The position numbers were made by a program, and so were the translations under genes. A model generated the notes under the pieces. It was not told the DNA's origin, did no database searches, and saw only the letters and a program-made list of their open reading frames with translations. Shown here in pieces: positions 43,645 through 51,237 of a stretch of 64,000 nt of DNA (positions are counted from its first letter, which is position 1; each line of letters opens with the position of its first letter). This DNA comes from Bog-473 sp963756025 (lineage in GTDB: Bacteria > Actinomycetota > Acidimicrobiia > Acidimicrobiales > RAAP-2): contig CAVWMF010000001.1 in NCBI GenBank assembly GCA_963756025.1, positions 310,001 through 374,000 of the forward strand. The letters run 5' to 3'.

Positions 43645-45981
43645 ATGCTTTCCGACGTCGATCTCCTCCAGATGCCGTTGCCGGACCTGATGGCGCTGGC
43701 CCGTGGTGTGCGCGACGAGGCGTACGGCCGCCGGGTGACGTACTCGCCCAAGGTCTTCATTCCGCTCACGATGCTGTGCCGGGACCGCTGTGGTTACTGC
43801 ACGTTCGCCAAGGCCCCGGCCCGGCTCACGTCCCCCTACCTCACGCCCGACGAGGTGCTCAGCATCGCCCGCGCCGGCAAGGAAGCCGGCTGTCACGAGG
43901 CCCTCTTCACGCTCGGTGAGCGGCCCGAGCTGCGCTACCCGTTGGCGAAGACCTGGCTGGCCGACAATGGTTTCGCCTCGACGGTCGACTACCTCGCCCA
44001 CGTCTGTCAGCTCGTCCTGGAGGAGACCGGCCTCCTCCCCCACGCCAACGCCGGGGCCCTCTACGCCGACGAGCTGGCAGCGTTGCGCCCTTTTGCGGCC
44101 AGCCAGGGCATGATGCTCGAGTCGCTGGCCGAGGACCTCGACGCGCATCGCAGTGCGCCGGACAAGGAGCCGGCCCGGCGTCTGGCCACGCTTAACGCGG
44201 CCGGTGAGCTGCACATCCCGTTCACCACAGGGATTTTGGTCGGCATCGGCGACGACCGGCCCGGTCAGTTGGCGGCGTTGCAGGCCATCGCCGCCTCGCA
44301 TGCCCGCTTCGGCCAGGTACAGGAGGTCATCGTCCAGAACTTCCTACCCAAGCCGGGTACCGCCATGGCCCGGGCCGAGCCCTGCCCGGCCGACGACCTG
44401 CTCTGGGCCATCGCCGTGGCCCGCCTGGTGCTGCCCGCCGAGGTGCACATCCAGGCGCCGCCGAACCTCTCCGACGAGTTGGCACCGTTACTGGCGGCCG
44501 GCATCGACGACTGGGGCGGGGTATCGCCGATCACGGCCGACCATGTGAACCCCGAGCGGGCCTGGCCTGCCCTCGACACCCTGCGCGCAGCGACGGAGGG
44601 CGCGGGGCATGTGCTGGCGGCGCGGCTGACGGTGTATCCAGCTTTCGCGCATGACGCGGCGACGTGGCTCGATCCCAATCTGGTCTTCCCCGTGCTCGAC
44701 GTCTCCGATGCCGAAGGGCTCGCCCGTGACGCCGCGTGGTGCTCGGGAGGCGAGGTGGCTCCGCCGGTGTTGGTCGGTGGCTCCGCCGGTAGCGGCGACG
44801 CAAACGGCGACGCAAACGGCGACGCAAACGGCGACGGTGGTCACGGGCGGGCCCGGCGTTGGGCCGGGCCGGTCGCCGAGGTCCTCGACGGAGTCGCGCT
44901 CGGGCAGGAGGTGGGCGAAGCCGAAATCGTCACGCTGTTCTCCGCCCGCGGGCCTGAGGTGCGCATGGTGGCCGAGGTGGCCGACGACATGCGGCGCGCC
45001 GTCGTCGGCGACGCGGTGACCTTCGTGCACAACCGCAATATCAACTACACCAACGTCTGCACCTTCAAGTGCCGCTTCTGTGCCTTCTCCAAAGGGCCGC
45101 TCTCGCTGAACCTGCGCGGGGCGCCGTACCTGTTGGAGCTGGACGAGATCACCCGCCGCGTAGCTGAGGCGGAAGCCGAGGGGGCCACCGAAGTCTGCCT
45201 GCAGGGCGGCATCCATCCCGACTTCGACGGCGATTACTACATCCACGTGCTGGGCGCCGTGCGTGCCGCGTCCGAGCGCATCCACATCCACGGCTTCACT
45301 GCGCTGGAGGTGACCGAGGGCGCCCGTCGTTCCGAGGTCCCGTTGGCGGAGTACCTGACGCGGCTGAAGGCGGCCGGGCTGAAGACGCTCCCCGGCACCG
45401 CGGCCGAGATCCTCGACGACGACATCCGGGCCCTGATCTGTCCGGACAAGATCAACTCCGAGCAGTGGCTCGAGGCGCACCGTACGGCGCACTCGGTCGG
45501 CCTGCGGTCGAATATCACCATCATGTTCGGCTCGGTCGAGCACCCGAAGAGCTGGGCCAAGCACATCGTGCGCACCCGGGCCCTGCAGCGTGAGACGGGT
45601 GGCTTCACCGAGTTCGTGCCGCTCCCCTTCGTTCACATGGCCACGCCGATCTACCTGCAACACAAGGCGCGCCGTGGACCGACGTTCCGCGAGACGCTGC
45701 TGATGCACTCGGTGGCGCGCATCGCGTATCACGGCGACATCGACAACATTCAGGTGAGCTGGGTCAAAATGGGCGTGGAGGGCGCCCGTCAGGTCCTGCA
45801 GGCCGGCGCGAACGATGTCGGCGGCACGCTGATGGACGAGAACATCTCGCGGGCGGCCGGTGCGTCCCATGGCCAGGGCATGGGCGTCGGAGAACTCGAA
45901 GCCCTGGTGGCTCCCCTGGGCCGGCCGCTGGTGCAGCGCTCCACCCTCTACGCCCTGGCGGGGAGCGCCCCCGGGCTGTGA
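43645..45981 (+). CDS. fbiC: FO synthase (7,8-didemethyl-8-hydroxy-5-deazariboflavin synthase)
   Basis: 778 residues with two radical-SAM domains. The N-terminal CofG half has CRDRCGYCTF (C-x3-C-x2-C), the C-terminal CofH half has CTFKCRFCAF. It makes the deazaflavin core of coenzyme F420 from tyrosine and a flavin precursor. The linker between halves holds a DANGDANGDANGDG insert coded by three exact 12-bp copies (44797-44832). Starts upstream of 43645 would add Arg-rich residues. The stop overlaps the next gene by 4 nt. Confidence 0.95.
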   Translation: MLSDVDLLQMPLPDLMALARGVRDEAYGRRVTYSPKVFIPLTMLCRDRCGYCTFAKAPARLTSPYLTPDEVLSIARAGKEAGCHEALFTLGERPELRYPLAKTWLADNGFASTVDYLAHVCQLVLEETGLLPHANAGALYADELAALRPFAASQGMMLESLAEDLDAHRSAPDKEPARRLATLNAAGELHIPFTTGILVGIGDDRPGQLAALQAIAASHARFGQVQEVIVQNFLPKPGTAMARAEPCPADDLLWAIAVARLVLPAEVHIQAPPNLSDELAPLLAAGIDDWGGVSPITADHVNPERAWPALDTLRAATEGAGHVLAARLTVYPAFAHDAATWLDPNLVFPVLDVSDAEGLARDAAWCSGGEVAPPVLVGGSAGSGDANGDANGDANGDGGHGRARRWAGPVAEVLDGVALGQEVGEAEIVTLFSARGPEVRMVAEVADDMRRAVVGDAVTFVHNRNINYTNVCTFKCRFCAFSKGPLSLNLRGAPYLLELDEITRRVAEAEAEGATEVCLQGGIHPDFDGDYYIHVLGAVRAASERIHIHGFTALEVTEGARRSEVPLAEYLTRLKAAGLKTLPGTAAEILDDDIRALICPDKINSEQWLEAHRTAHSVGLRSNITIMFGSVEHPKSWAKHIVRTRALQRETGGFTEFVPLPFVHMATPIYLQHKARRGPTFRETLLMHSVARIAYHGDIDNIQVSWVKMGVEGARQVLQAGANDVGGTLMDENISRAAGASHGQGMGVGELEALVAPLGRPLVQRSTLYALAGSAPGL
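44797..44832. repeat. Three tandem 12-bp copies in the fbiC linker
   Basis: GACGCAAACGGC three times exactly, coding DANG units between the CofG and CofH domains. Confidence 0.95.
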
Positions 45982-47096
45982 GCACGACGAGCGCCGGAAG
46001 CGCCGGCGACCTCCAGGCGGGCGGCAACAGCCCTGAGGCGCGGGCGCACGAGGTCGCCGATGCCCTCCCCGACGATCAGGAAGACCAACTGCACCAGGCC
46101 TTCGGGGAACTGGCGAAGGGGCACTCTTTGGGCCCGGCCCAGACGCGGGAGCTCCAGGCGATGATCGGCACCCTCAGCGATCTGGCCAAGGAGGGCACGT
46201 CGGTGGGCGACCTCAAGATCGCCAGTGCCGCCCTGGCCGAAATGACCGAGGCCTTCCGGGTCTTCCGCCCCTACCGCAAGATCCGCAAGATCACCATGTT
46301 CGGTTCGGCCCGGACGCTGCCCGAGGACCCGGTGTACATCCTGGCGCGGGACCTGGCCAGCCAGCTGGCGCAGGCCGACTGGATGGTCGTGACCGGCGCC
46401 GGGCCGGGGATCATGGCGGCCGGCCTCGAAGGAGCGGGGCGCGAGCATGCGTTCGGGGTCAACATCCGGCTCCCCCACGAAGAAGGCGCCAACGTCTTCA
46501 TCGCGCAGGACCCCAAGTTGGTCGAAATGCGCTACTTCTTCACCCGGAAGCTCATGCTGATCAAGGAGTCGCACGCGTACGCCATCCTCCCGGGCGGGTT
46601 CGGTACCCAGGACGAGGCGTTCGAGCTCCTCACGCTCCTGCAGACCGGCAAGGCCGAGCCGGCTCCGGTGGTCATGCTCGAGACGCCCAACGGCTCCTAC
46701 TGGCAGGGCTGGCTGCGCTTCGTCGAGGGAGAGGCCATCGCCTCGGGCTGGGTCTCGCCCGACGACATGGCGCTGTTCAAGGTGACGACCTCCGTCGAGG
46801 AGGCCACGGCGGAGATCCTCGGCTTCTACCGCAACTACCACTCCTGTCGCTGGGTGGGCGACCTCCTGGTGCTGCGCCTGCAGACAGCGCCGAGCCGAGC
46901 CGAGCTGGCCGAGCTCAACCGCCGCTTCGGCGACATCGTCTCCCAGGGCAGTATCCGCAATGCCACGGCGTTCCCACCGGAGCGCTCGAGTCAGGACTTC
47001 CCCGACCTGCCCCGCCTGGCGCTGCGCTTCGACAAGTGGCACTTCGCCCGCCTACGGATGCTCATCGACGCCGTCAACGAATGCACGGGGGCCTGA
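45978..47096 (+). CDS. LOG-family Rossmann protein (lysine-decarboxylase-like fold)
   Basis: 372 residues from GTG 45978. After an N-terminal helical extension of about 90 residues comes the LOG core: ITMFGSARTLPEDPVY, VVTGAGPGIMAAGLEGAG and LPGGFGTQDEAFELLTLLQTG (family signature PGGxGTxxE, here with Gln-Asp-Glu). Members are nucleotide 5'-monophosphate phosphoribohydrolases that make cytokinin bases, or related nucleotide-binding enzymes. The 4-nt overlap with fbiC suggests joint expression; a link to F420 is not known. Confidence 0.85.
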   Translation: MSTTSAGSAGDLQAGGNSPEARAHEVADALPDDQEDQLHQAFGELAKGHSLGPAQTRELQAMIGTLSDLAKEGTSVGDLKIASAALAEMTEAFRVFRPYRKIRKITMFGSARTLPEDPVYILARDLASQLAQADWMVVTGAGPGIMAAGLEGAGREHAFGVNIRLPHEEGANVFIAQDPKLVEMRYFFTRKLMLIKESHAYAILPGGFGTQDEAFELLTLLQTGKAEPAPVVMLETPNGSYWQGWLRFVEGEAIASGWVSPDDMALFKVTTSVEEATAEILGFYRNYHSCRWVGDLLVLRLQTAPSRAELAELNRRFGDIVSQGSIRNATAFPPERSSQDFPDLPRLALRFDKWHFARLRMLIDAVNECTGA

Positions 47097-47214
47097 GGCG
47101 GAGCCCCGCATAGGGCAGTGCGGCCGCGGGCCAGGGCGGCGGGGGTCGCCGGGTCGCCGGGGTCGCACCGGCAAGCTACCGGCACACGCCTGTGAAATCT
47201 AAGAGCTGAGAGGT

Positions 47215-47670
47215 CTAGCGATTAGATATGAGAGCGTTGTCCCAGGAGAGGACAGCGTCCACCACGTCCAGCTGGATGATCACCGGTTCGCCCTTGTAGT
47301 GCTTCTGGCTCGAAGAGGGCATGGCCGCCGGGGCGGTGCGGAAGGGCGCGTATTTTTCGTCGAAGAGCGCGAGCACTTCTGCTTGCAGCGGCCCGTCGTC
47401 GATGATCACGGCGCGACAGGTCAGGACCGCCGCCTTGAGCTCGGCCCAACGGGCGCCGCTCGAGACCAGAAATGAACTGCGGGGGTCGTTCCGCACGCGC
47501 ACGACCTTCTTCGTCGACGGACGCGTCCGGAGGTAGACGGCCTTGTCCTTCACGACGTACCAGACGGGAAGCGAGACGGGCCATCCGTCACTGCGCAGCG
47601 TCGTCAGTGATCCCTCGTGGCCCTCGGAGAGGAATTCCCACAGCTGCTCGTCGTTCAGCTCGATGCCCAT
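47215..47670 (-). CDS. PPOX-class (flavin/F420-binding) split-barrel protein
   Basis: 151 residues. GSLTTLRSDGWPVSLPVWYVV and VYLRTRPSTKKVVRVRNDPRSSFLV match the split beta-barrel of the PPOX/FDOR superfamily, with the TKK-x-x-R cofactor phosphate-binding region. Actinobacterial members of this size often use F420, FMN or heme. Presence of fbiC upstream makes F420 possible. Substrate unknown. Confidence 0.8.
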   Translation of the reverse strand: MGIELNDEQLWEFLSEGHEGSLTTLRSDGWPVSLPVWYVVKDKAVYLRTRPSTKKVVRVRNDPRSSFLVSSGARWAELKAAVLTCRAVIIDDGPLQAEVLALFDEKYAPFRTAPAAMPSSSQKHYKGEPVIIQLDVVDAVLSWDNALISNR

Positions 47671-47682
47671 GGCACCAGTAAA

Positions 47683-47889
47683 TCAGCTCTCGCTGCGTCC
47701 CTCATGAGCCTGGACCGTCCCACACTTCGGGCACTCGGTGGCGTACCGCCCGCCCTTCCATTTGAGGGAGGCCCGGCATGACGAGCAGCGATCGTGGCCT
47801 TTCGCCATCTCCCGGTATTTTCCACCCGGCCGGAAACGCACGACCATGATGACGGCAAAGAGGGCCCCGAAGAAGATCCAGTAGATCAT
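47683..47889 (-). CDS. Small membrane protein with C-terminal zinc ribbon
   Basis: 68 residues. An N-terminal membrane helix (MIYWIFFGALFAVIMVVRF) is followed by a basic link and a zinc ribbon CSSC-(16)-CPKC. ATG 47889 overlaps the stop of the upstream small gene (ATGA). Third gene of the operon with the toxin-like protein. It may anchor or shield a partner at the membrane; no family assigned. Confidence 0.7.
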   Translation of the reverse strand: MIYWIFFGALFAVIMVVRFRPGGKYREMAKGHDRCSSCRASLKWKGGRYATECPKCGTVQAHEGRSES

Positions 47890-48107
47890 TCGAGCGTCTT
47901 GGCCGCATTGTGAAGTGCTTCGATCCACTCGTCGAGCGGGTACTCCCAAGCAGGGCCACCAGTACGTCCGAAGATCGTGACCCACAGTTGGCCGTTCACC
48001 CGCCGAACCTCTGCCGGGATGTCTATGACGCCGTCATGCCGGTGGTTGATCTCCGCGATCGGGAACTCCTTGTCAGGCGGATACGCCTTGAAGATCTCCA
48101 GGGTCAT
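47886..48107 (-). CDS. Candidate immunity protein of the toxin-like gene
   Basis: 73 residues, acidic: DGVIDIPAEVRRVNGQLWVTIFGRTGGPAWEYPLDEWIEAL. Its ATG overlaps the toxin-like gene stop (ATGA), the classical arrangement of a polymorphic toxin and its immunity gene. The pattern D-IP-EV-x-L-x-V-x-(F/Y)GR-GGPAWE(F/Y)-L resembles small proteins I associate with such loci. Function is inference from position and composition. Confidence 0.6.
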   Translation of the reverse strand: MTLEIFKAYPPDKEFPIAEINHRHDGVIDIPAEVRRVNGQLWVTIFGRTGGPAWEYPLDEWIEALHNAAKTLE

Positions 48108-49015
48108 TGCCCAAACCTTCCAAAGTATTGAAGGGTGCCGGCCGGGCTGAACACTGCTCCGATGCCGTCAGGTAGCACAAATTTGAAGCCTCCCGGGAAG
48201 CGCCCGCCAGCCATAGCAGACAGCGCTGTGTGTTCATTGTACAAGATCGCATTTAGGGCATTTTGGCCGGCCCGGTTGATCGAAGCGGGTCCGCCCGACG
48301 TCGGTCCGAAGACTTCACCAGCCTTTGCATACGCCCGACCAACTCGCGTGAGCTGTCCACCGGCGTCGGCGGGATCGAGCTCCGTACCAGAGGCGGACAA
48401 TCGGCTCAGGATCTCGCCGTCAGCGGCCGATGTCGGGGCAGCGAGCCCGAAGACCGCACCGAAGGTCTGAAAGAGGTTGTTCCATTGGGGGCTTCCAGAA
48501 TTGGTGGGAGCGTAAGGCCGGCCGGTGATGGTGTAGTCCTGGCATCCGATCATTTGCTGTTCTGTCGGTGCGCCGGGACCTGAACACTTGGCAGCAGGAG
48601 GCTTTGCACACCGGTGCCGCGTCGTGCATTTCAGTGCCATGAGCGCAATGTGAGGTTGCGTTCCGGTGCCGGTGGAGGCGTGATGTTGCAGTGTCAGCCC
48701 CGCGGCCGACGCCATGGCGTTTGCCGGTCTGGAGCGGCCAGGGATGAGTGCACAGGTGAAGGCGAGACCGACGAGACCGGCGATCAAGACCCAAGCCAGC
48801 GAGGACGACCTGAACCTCGTTGACCCTGACGACCCCGGTGACCCTGACGACCCCGGTGACCCTGACGACCCCGGTGATCCCGGTGATCCCGGTGACCCCG
48901 GCGGCCCCGATGACGTGGTGGCCCGGCTCGACAGATCCGGACGGGCGCCCGGAGATTCCGGTACCGGTACGGATACGTGGACGCGTGAGGGTGTGGATAT
49001 GGATGGCATATCCAC
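48104..49015 (-). CDS. Membrane-anchored protein with polymorphic-toxin-like C-terminus
   Basis: 303 residues. 1-70 is a cytoplasmic region with a PGSPGSSGS array; 72-91 is one membrane helix (SSLAWVLIAGLVGLAFTCALI); 100-220 is an exported linker region with six Cys; about 222-303 is a domain reading GRAYAKAGEVFGPTSGGPASINRAGQNALNAIL then PDGIGAVFSPAGTLQYFGRF, like the C-terminal domain of secreted polymorphic toxins (probable BECR-type RNase fold). The usual Lys-His of that family reads Lys-Ala here, so activity is uncertain. Start is GTG 49015 or ATG 49009, both in an inverted repeat. A domesticated, non-toxic use is possible. Confidence 0.6.
   Translation of the reverse strand: MDMPSISTPSRVHVSVPVPESPGARPDLSSRATTSSGPPGSPGSPGSPGSSGSPGSSGSPGSSGSTRFRSSSLAWVLIAGLVGLAFTCALIPGRSRPANAMASAAGLTLQHHASTGTGTQPHIALMALKCTTRHRCAKPPAAKCSGPGAPTEQQMIGCQDYTITGRPYAPTNSGSPQWNNLFQTFGAVFGLAAPTSAADGEILSRLSASGTELDPADAGGQLTRVGRAYAKAGEVFGPTSGGPASINRAGQNALNAILYNEHTALSAMAGGRFPGGFKFVLPDGIGAVFSPAGTLQYFGRFGQ
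48821..48901. repeat. 18-bp and 9-bp tandem repeats in the toxin-like gene
   Basis: Three 18-bp units (48821, 48839, 48857) of TGACCCTGACGACCCCGG, then three 9-bp units TGATCCCGG/TGACCCCGG. They code the PGSSGS/PGSPGS array before the membrane helix. Confidence 0.96.
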
Positions 49016-49020
49016 ACCCT
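48988..49020. promoter_or_regulatory. Perfect 14-bp inverted repeat over the start codons
   Basis: 48988-49001 and 49007-49020 are exact reverse complements with a 5-nt loop. Read on the minus strand the stem includes GTG 49015 and ATG 49009. It could fold in mRNA and hide the start, or bind a repressor. Confidence 0.75.
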
Positions 49021-49266
49021 GGGGATAGGTCCTCCTCCGACACTTCCCCCGATCCCTCCCCCACGATCTCTCTTCGCGCGAAGTCGAGGCCCGGGTAATG
49101 TTCTGCGCTTGCCTGCGTCCCGATTTCGTGCCGTATTGCGTCCCGATTCGCTGGCGTATCGCAGTGGTTGGTCTGGCAGGAATGATTCGCTAATGTCTTG
49201 CCGTGCCGGAAGCGACGCCAGGTGGCTCGTATGGCACCCTTATGAAATGAGAGGGGCGGCATTCTT

Positions 49267-49554
49267 ATGATTCGCTTGAGCGTCTTTTACCCGACGACCG
49301 AGGGCGCGACCTTCGACCACGACTACTACAGGACCAAGCACGTCCCGTTGGCAGTCAAGACGTGGGGCCTTGACGGAGCGGAGATCGATAAGGGCATCGA
49401 CGGTCCGTACGTGGCTGCGGTGCACTTCACGTTCGACTCACCGGAGGCTCTTGCTGCGGCCATGGGCAGCGAGAACACCGGAGAGGTGCTTGCTGACGTC
49501 GCCAACTACACGACCATCGCCCCCGTCCTCCAGACAAGCGAGATTGTGAGTTGA
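49267..49554 (+). CDS. EthD-family protein
   Basis: 95 residues: LSVFYPTTEGATFDHDYYRTKHVPLAVKTWG then FDSPEALAAAMGS. Y-Y-x-x-K-H-x-P is the EthD signature. Members form dimeric alpha-beta barrels in degradation of ethers and other compounds. GAGAGGGGCGG lies upstream. It stands alone and is divergent from the toxin-like operon. Confidence 0.85.
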   Translation: MIRLSVFYPTTEGATFDHDYYRTKHVPLAVKTWGLDGAEIDKGIDGPYVAAVHFTFDSPEALAAAMGSENTGEVLADVANYTTIAPVLQTSEIVS

Positions 49555-49660
49555 CTCGCTGATCTGAGGTCAGAACTCTCGCTGACCCGAGAGGATGATC
49601 CGATGCATCGATCGGAAGACGCTGGGCCTGCCGGCTGCTGCGCGTCCCTTCTGAGGATGG

Positions 49661-50215
49661 TCAGGTCCGACGTCGGGGCCACCGGGAGCGTTTTCTGCTC
49701 GGGTGCGGTGGCGACACGTGCTCGGAGGATTCGGCCCACCGCTCCCAATGAGGTCGAAGCACCGGGACCATCTCGTCGAGGGCCCACTGGGCATCGGCCA
49801 TCGTCCGTAGTGGGCGTTCGAACTCGAACTGCCAGACTCCCCACTTGCCCGGGTTGGGTGGCTCATTCTCTTGGTACCGCTTGAGCGGGCCGGTTGCCCA
49901 TACGACTCCTGCCCGGCCGTCATCAGGGGCAACGATGAACAGATCGCCCTCGTCAGCATCGCTCTCCACCGTGAAGTCGGTGATCATGCCGAGTTTGAAC
50001 CCGTCACATTCGACCCCGGGCAAGAGTGGAAAGCCGTAGTACGCCGGGGCACCCTCGGGAGGCTTCAAGAAGGCGGGGAGTTCGGGATCGGTCGAGATTG
50101 CCTCGGGGTCCAACGCCATGGGGTGACCATTGGAAGTCCAACTCTCGGGCGCCACCTGATCACTATCGCAGACGAGAACAACCGCCACCGACTTGCCCCC
50201 GCATCCTTCCGTCAT
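49661..50215 (-). CDS. Hypothetical protein, 184 residues
   Basis: Soluble and acidic: LDPEAISTDPELPAFLKPPEGAPAYYGFPLLPG, then GDLFIVAPDDGRAGVVWATGP and GKWGVWQFEFERPLRTMADAQWALDEMVPVLRPHW. The Trp-rich second half and strand pattern suggest a compact beta-rich fold. The C-terminal 20 residues are basic. Amino-acid composition and GC bias support a real gene; no family recognised. Confidence 0.6.
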   Translation of the reverse strand: MTEGCGGKSVAVVLVCDSDQVAPESWTSNGHPMALDPEAISTDPELPAFLKPPEGAPAYYGFPLLPGVECDGFKLGMITDFTVESDADEGDLFIVAPDDGRAGVVWATGPLKRYQENEPPNPGKWGVWQFEFERPLRTMADAQWALDEMVPVLRPHWERWAESSEHVSPPHPSRKRSRWPRRRT

Positions 50216-50352
50216 TGGGCAAAGCGAGTACCCGCCCGTAAGCTTTCAGCCATGTTCGGCGAGCGGGAATGGGATGAAGGGCCCCGAGCCGCGTTCCGCC
50301 GGCCGCGTTCCGCCGGCCGAGTTCGCCCGGAGGCGTTCGGCCGAGGTCGCCG

Positions 50353-50823
50353 GTGCCGCGACGTATCGACGGTGCCTCGTCAGCGGCACCACCCGTGAGT
50401 GCGCCGGTAGAGGTTCCCGAGGACATCGCCGAGCGGGTCCACGCGCTCTGCCTCGCTCTCCCCGAGGTGACGGTACGCGTCGATTATTCACTGACCACGA
50501 AGAGGTCCACGGCATGGTCGTTCGACATCCGGCGGCGGTCGTTCTGTTTGCTCGTGGCCCGGGCGGGGCGGGCCGGCAAGCCCGTGCCACTGCTCGTGGT
50601 GCGGGCGGACCCCGACGATCGCGAGGCGTTGCTTTCGAGCGGACACCCGTTTTTCACCCCCCGGGCCGGCCGTGATCGCATCGGGGTGCTGCTCACCGAC
50701 GAGACCGACTGGACGGAAATTCGTGAGCTCGTGATCGAGAGCTACCAGCTCCTCGCGCCGAAGAAGCTCACCGCACTGCTCGATGCCGAGCGCAGCCCAG
50801 CGAGCGAGAATTGGCGGACCTGA
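50353..50823 (+). CDS. MmcQ/YjbR-family protein
   Basis: 156 residues. ERVHALCLALPEVTVRVDYSLTTKRSTAWSFDIRRRSFCLLVAR and RELVIESYQLLAPKKLTALLD match YjbR, a small CyaY-like fold sometimes with DNA-binding properties. GAGG before GTG 50353 supports this start; GTG 50395 is an alternative. Its stop is 3 nt from the end of the convergent Lys/Arg-rich gene. Confidence 0.78.
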   Translation: MPRRIDGASSAAPPVSAPVEVPEDIAERVHALCLALPEVTVRVDYSLTTKRSTAWSFDIRRRSFCLLVARAGRAGKPVPLLVVRADPDDREALLSSGHPFFTPRAGRDRIGVLLTDETDWTEIRELVIESYQLLAPKKLTALLDAERSPASENWRT

Positions 50824-50826
50824 CCC

Positions 50827-51213
50827 TCAGGGGCGGCGGTCCGTCCAGAGGCGCCAGCGCCACATTCGCCCGGATTTGAAGTTGCGGCGGATGGCCTCCG
50901 CTCGAAGATCGCTCTCCCCGATGTCCTTCGGGGTCAACGGCCAGCCACTTACCCATACAGCGAGTGGCGCATCAGGGGATTTCAGGCCTTGGCGCGGCCT
51001 GCCGATGGCTTCGAGCTGATCAGTGAGTTCGTCAGGATCAACGCGGGACGCCCGAGTGACTTGACGCACAGCGTGGCGGTGGCTTCGGTTGGCCCGGGCC
51101 TTCTTGCGAGGGAGATTCTTGCGCGAGGCCTTGTCGTTCTCGCCGTACGCATTACGGCGCTCATTCTGATAGTCCCTGATCTTCTTCTCCGGGGGCGTCT
51201 GTGACTTCTTCAT
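50827..51213 (-). CDS. Basic protein of unknown function, paired with the AAA ATPase
   Basis: 128 residues with a very basic first half (RKNLPRKKARANRSHRHAVRQVTR) and a C-terminal GRMWRWRLWTDRRP. ACGGAG lies 6 nt before ATG 51213. The gene starts 24 nt after the AAA ATPase stop, so the two are one transcript. The charge suggests binding to nucleic acid or ribosome. No family recognised. Confidence 0.65.
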   Translation of the reverse strand: MKKSQTPPEKKIRDYQNERRNAYGENDKASRKNLPRKKARANRSHRHAVRQVTRASRVDPDELTDQLEAIGRPRQGLKSPDAPLAVWVSGWPLTPKDIGESDLRAEAIRRNFKSGRMWRWRLWTDRRP

Positions 51214-51237
51214 GTCGCTCCGTTCCCTCCCGCCGAC

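Noticed and set aside
44488..45870. 460-codon minus-strand open frame over fbiC
   Set aside because: Antisense to the CofH domain with its radical-SAM motif on the plus strand.
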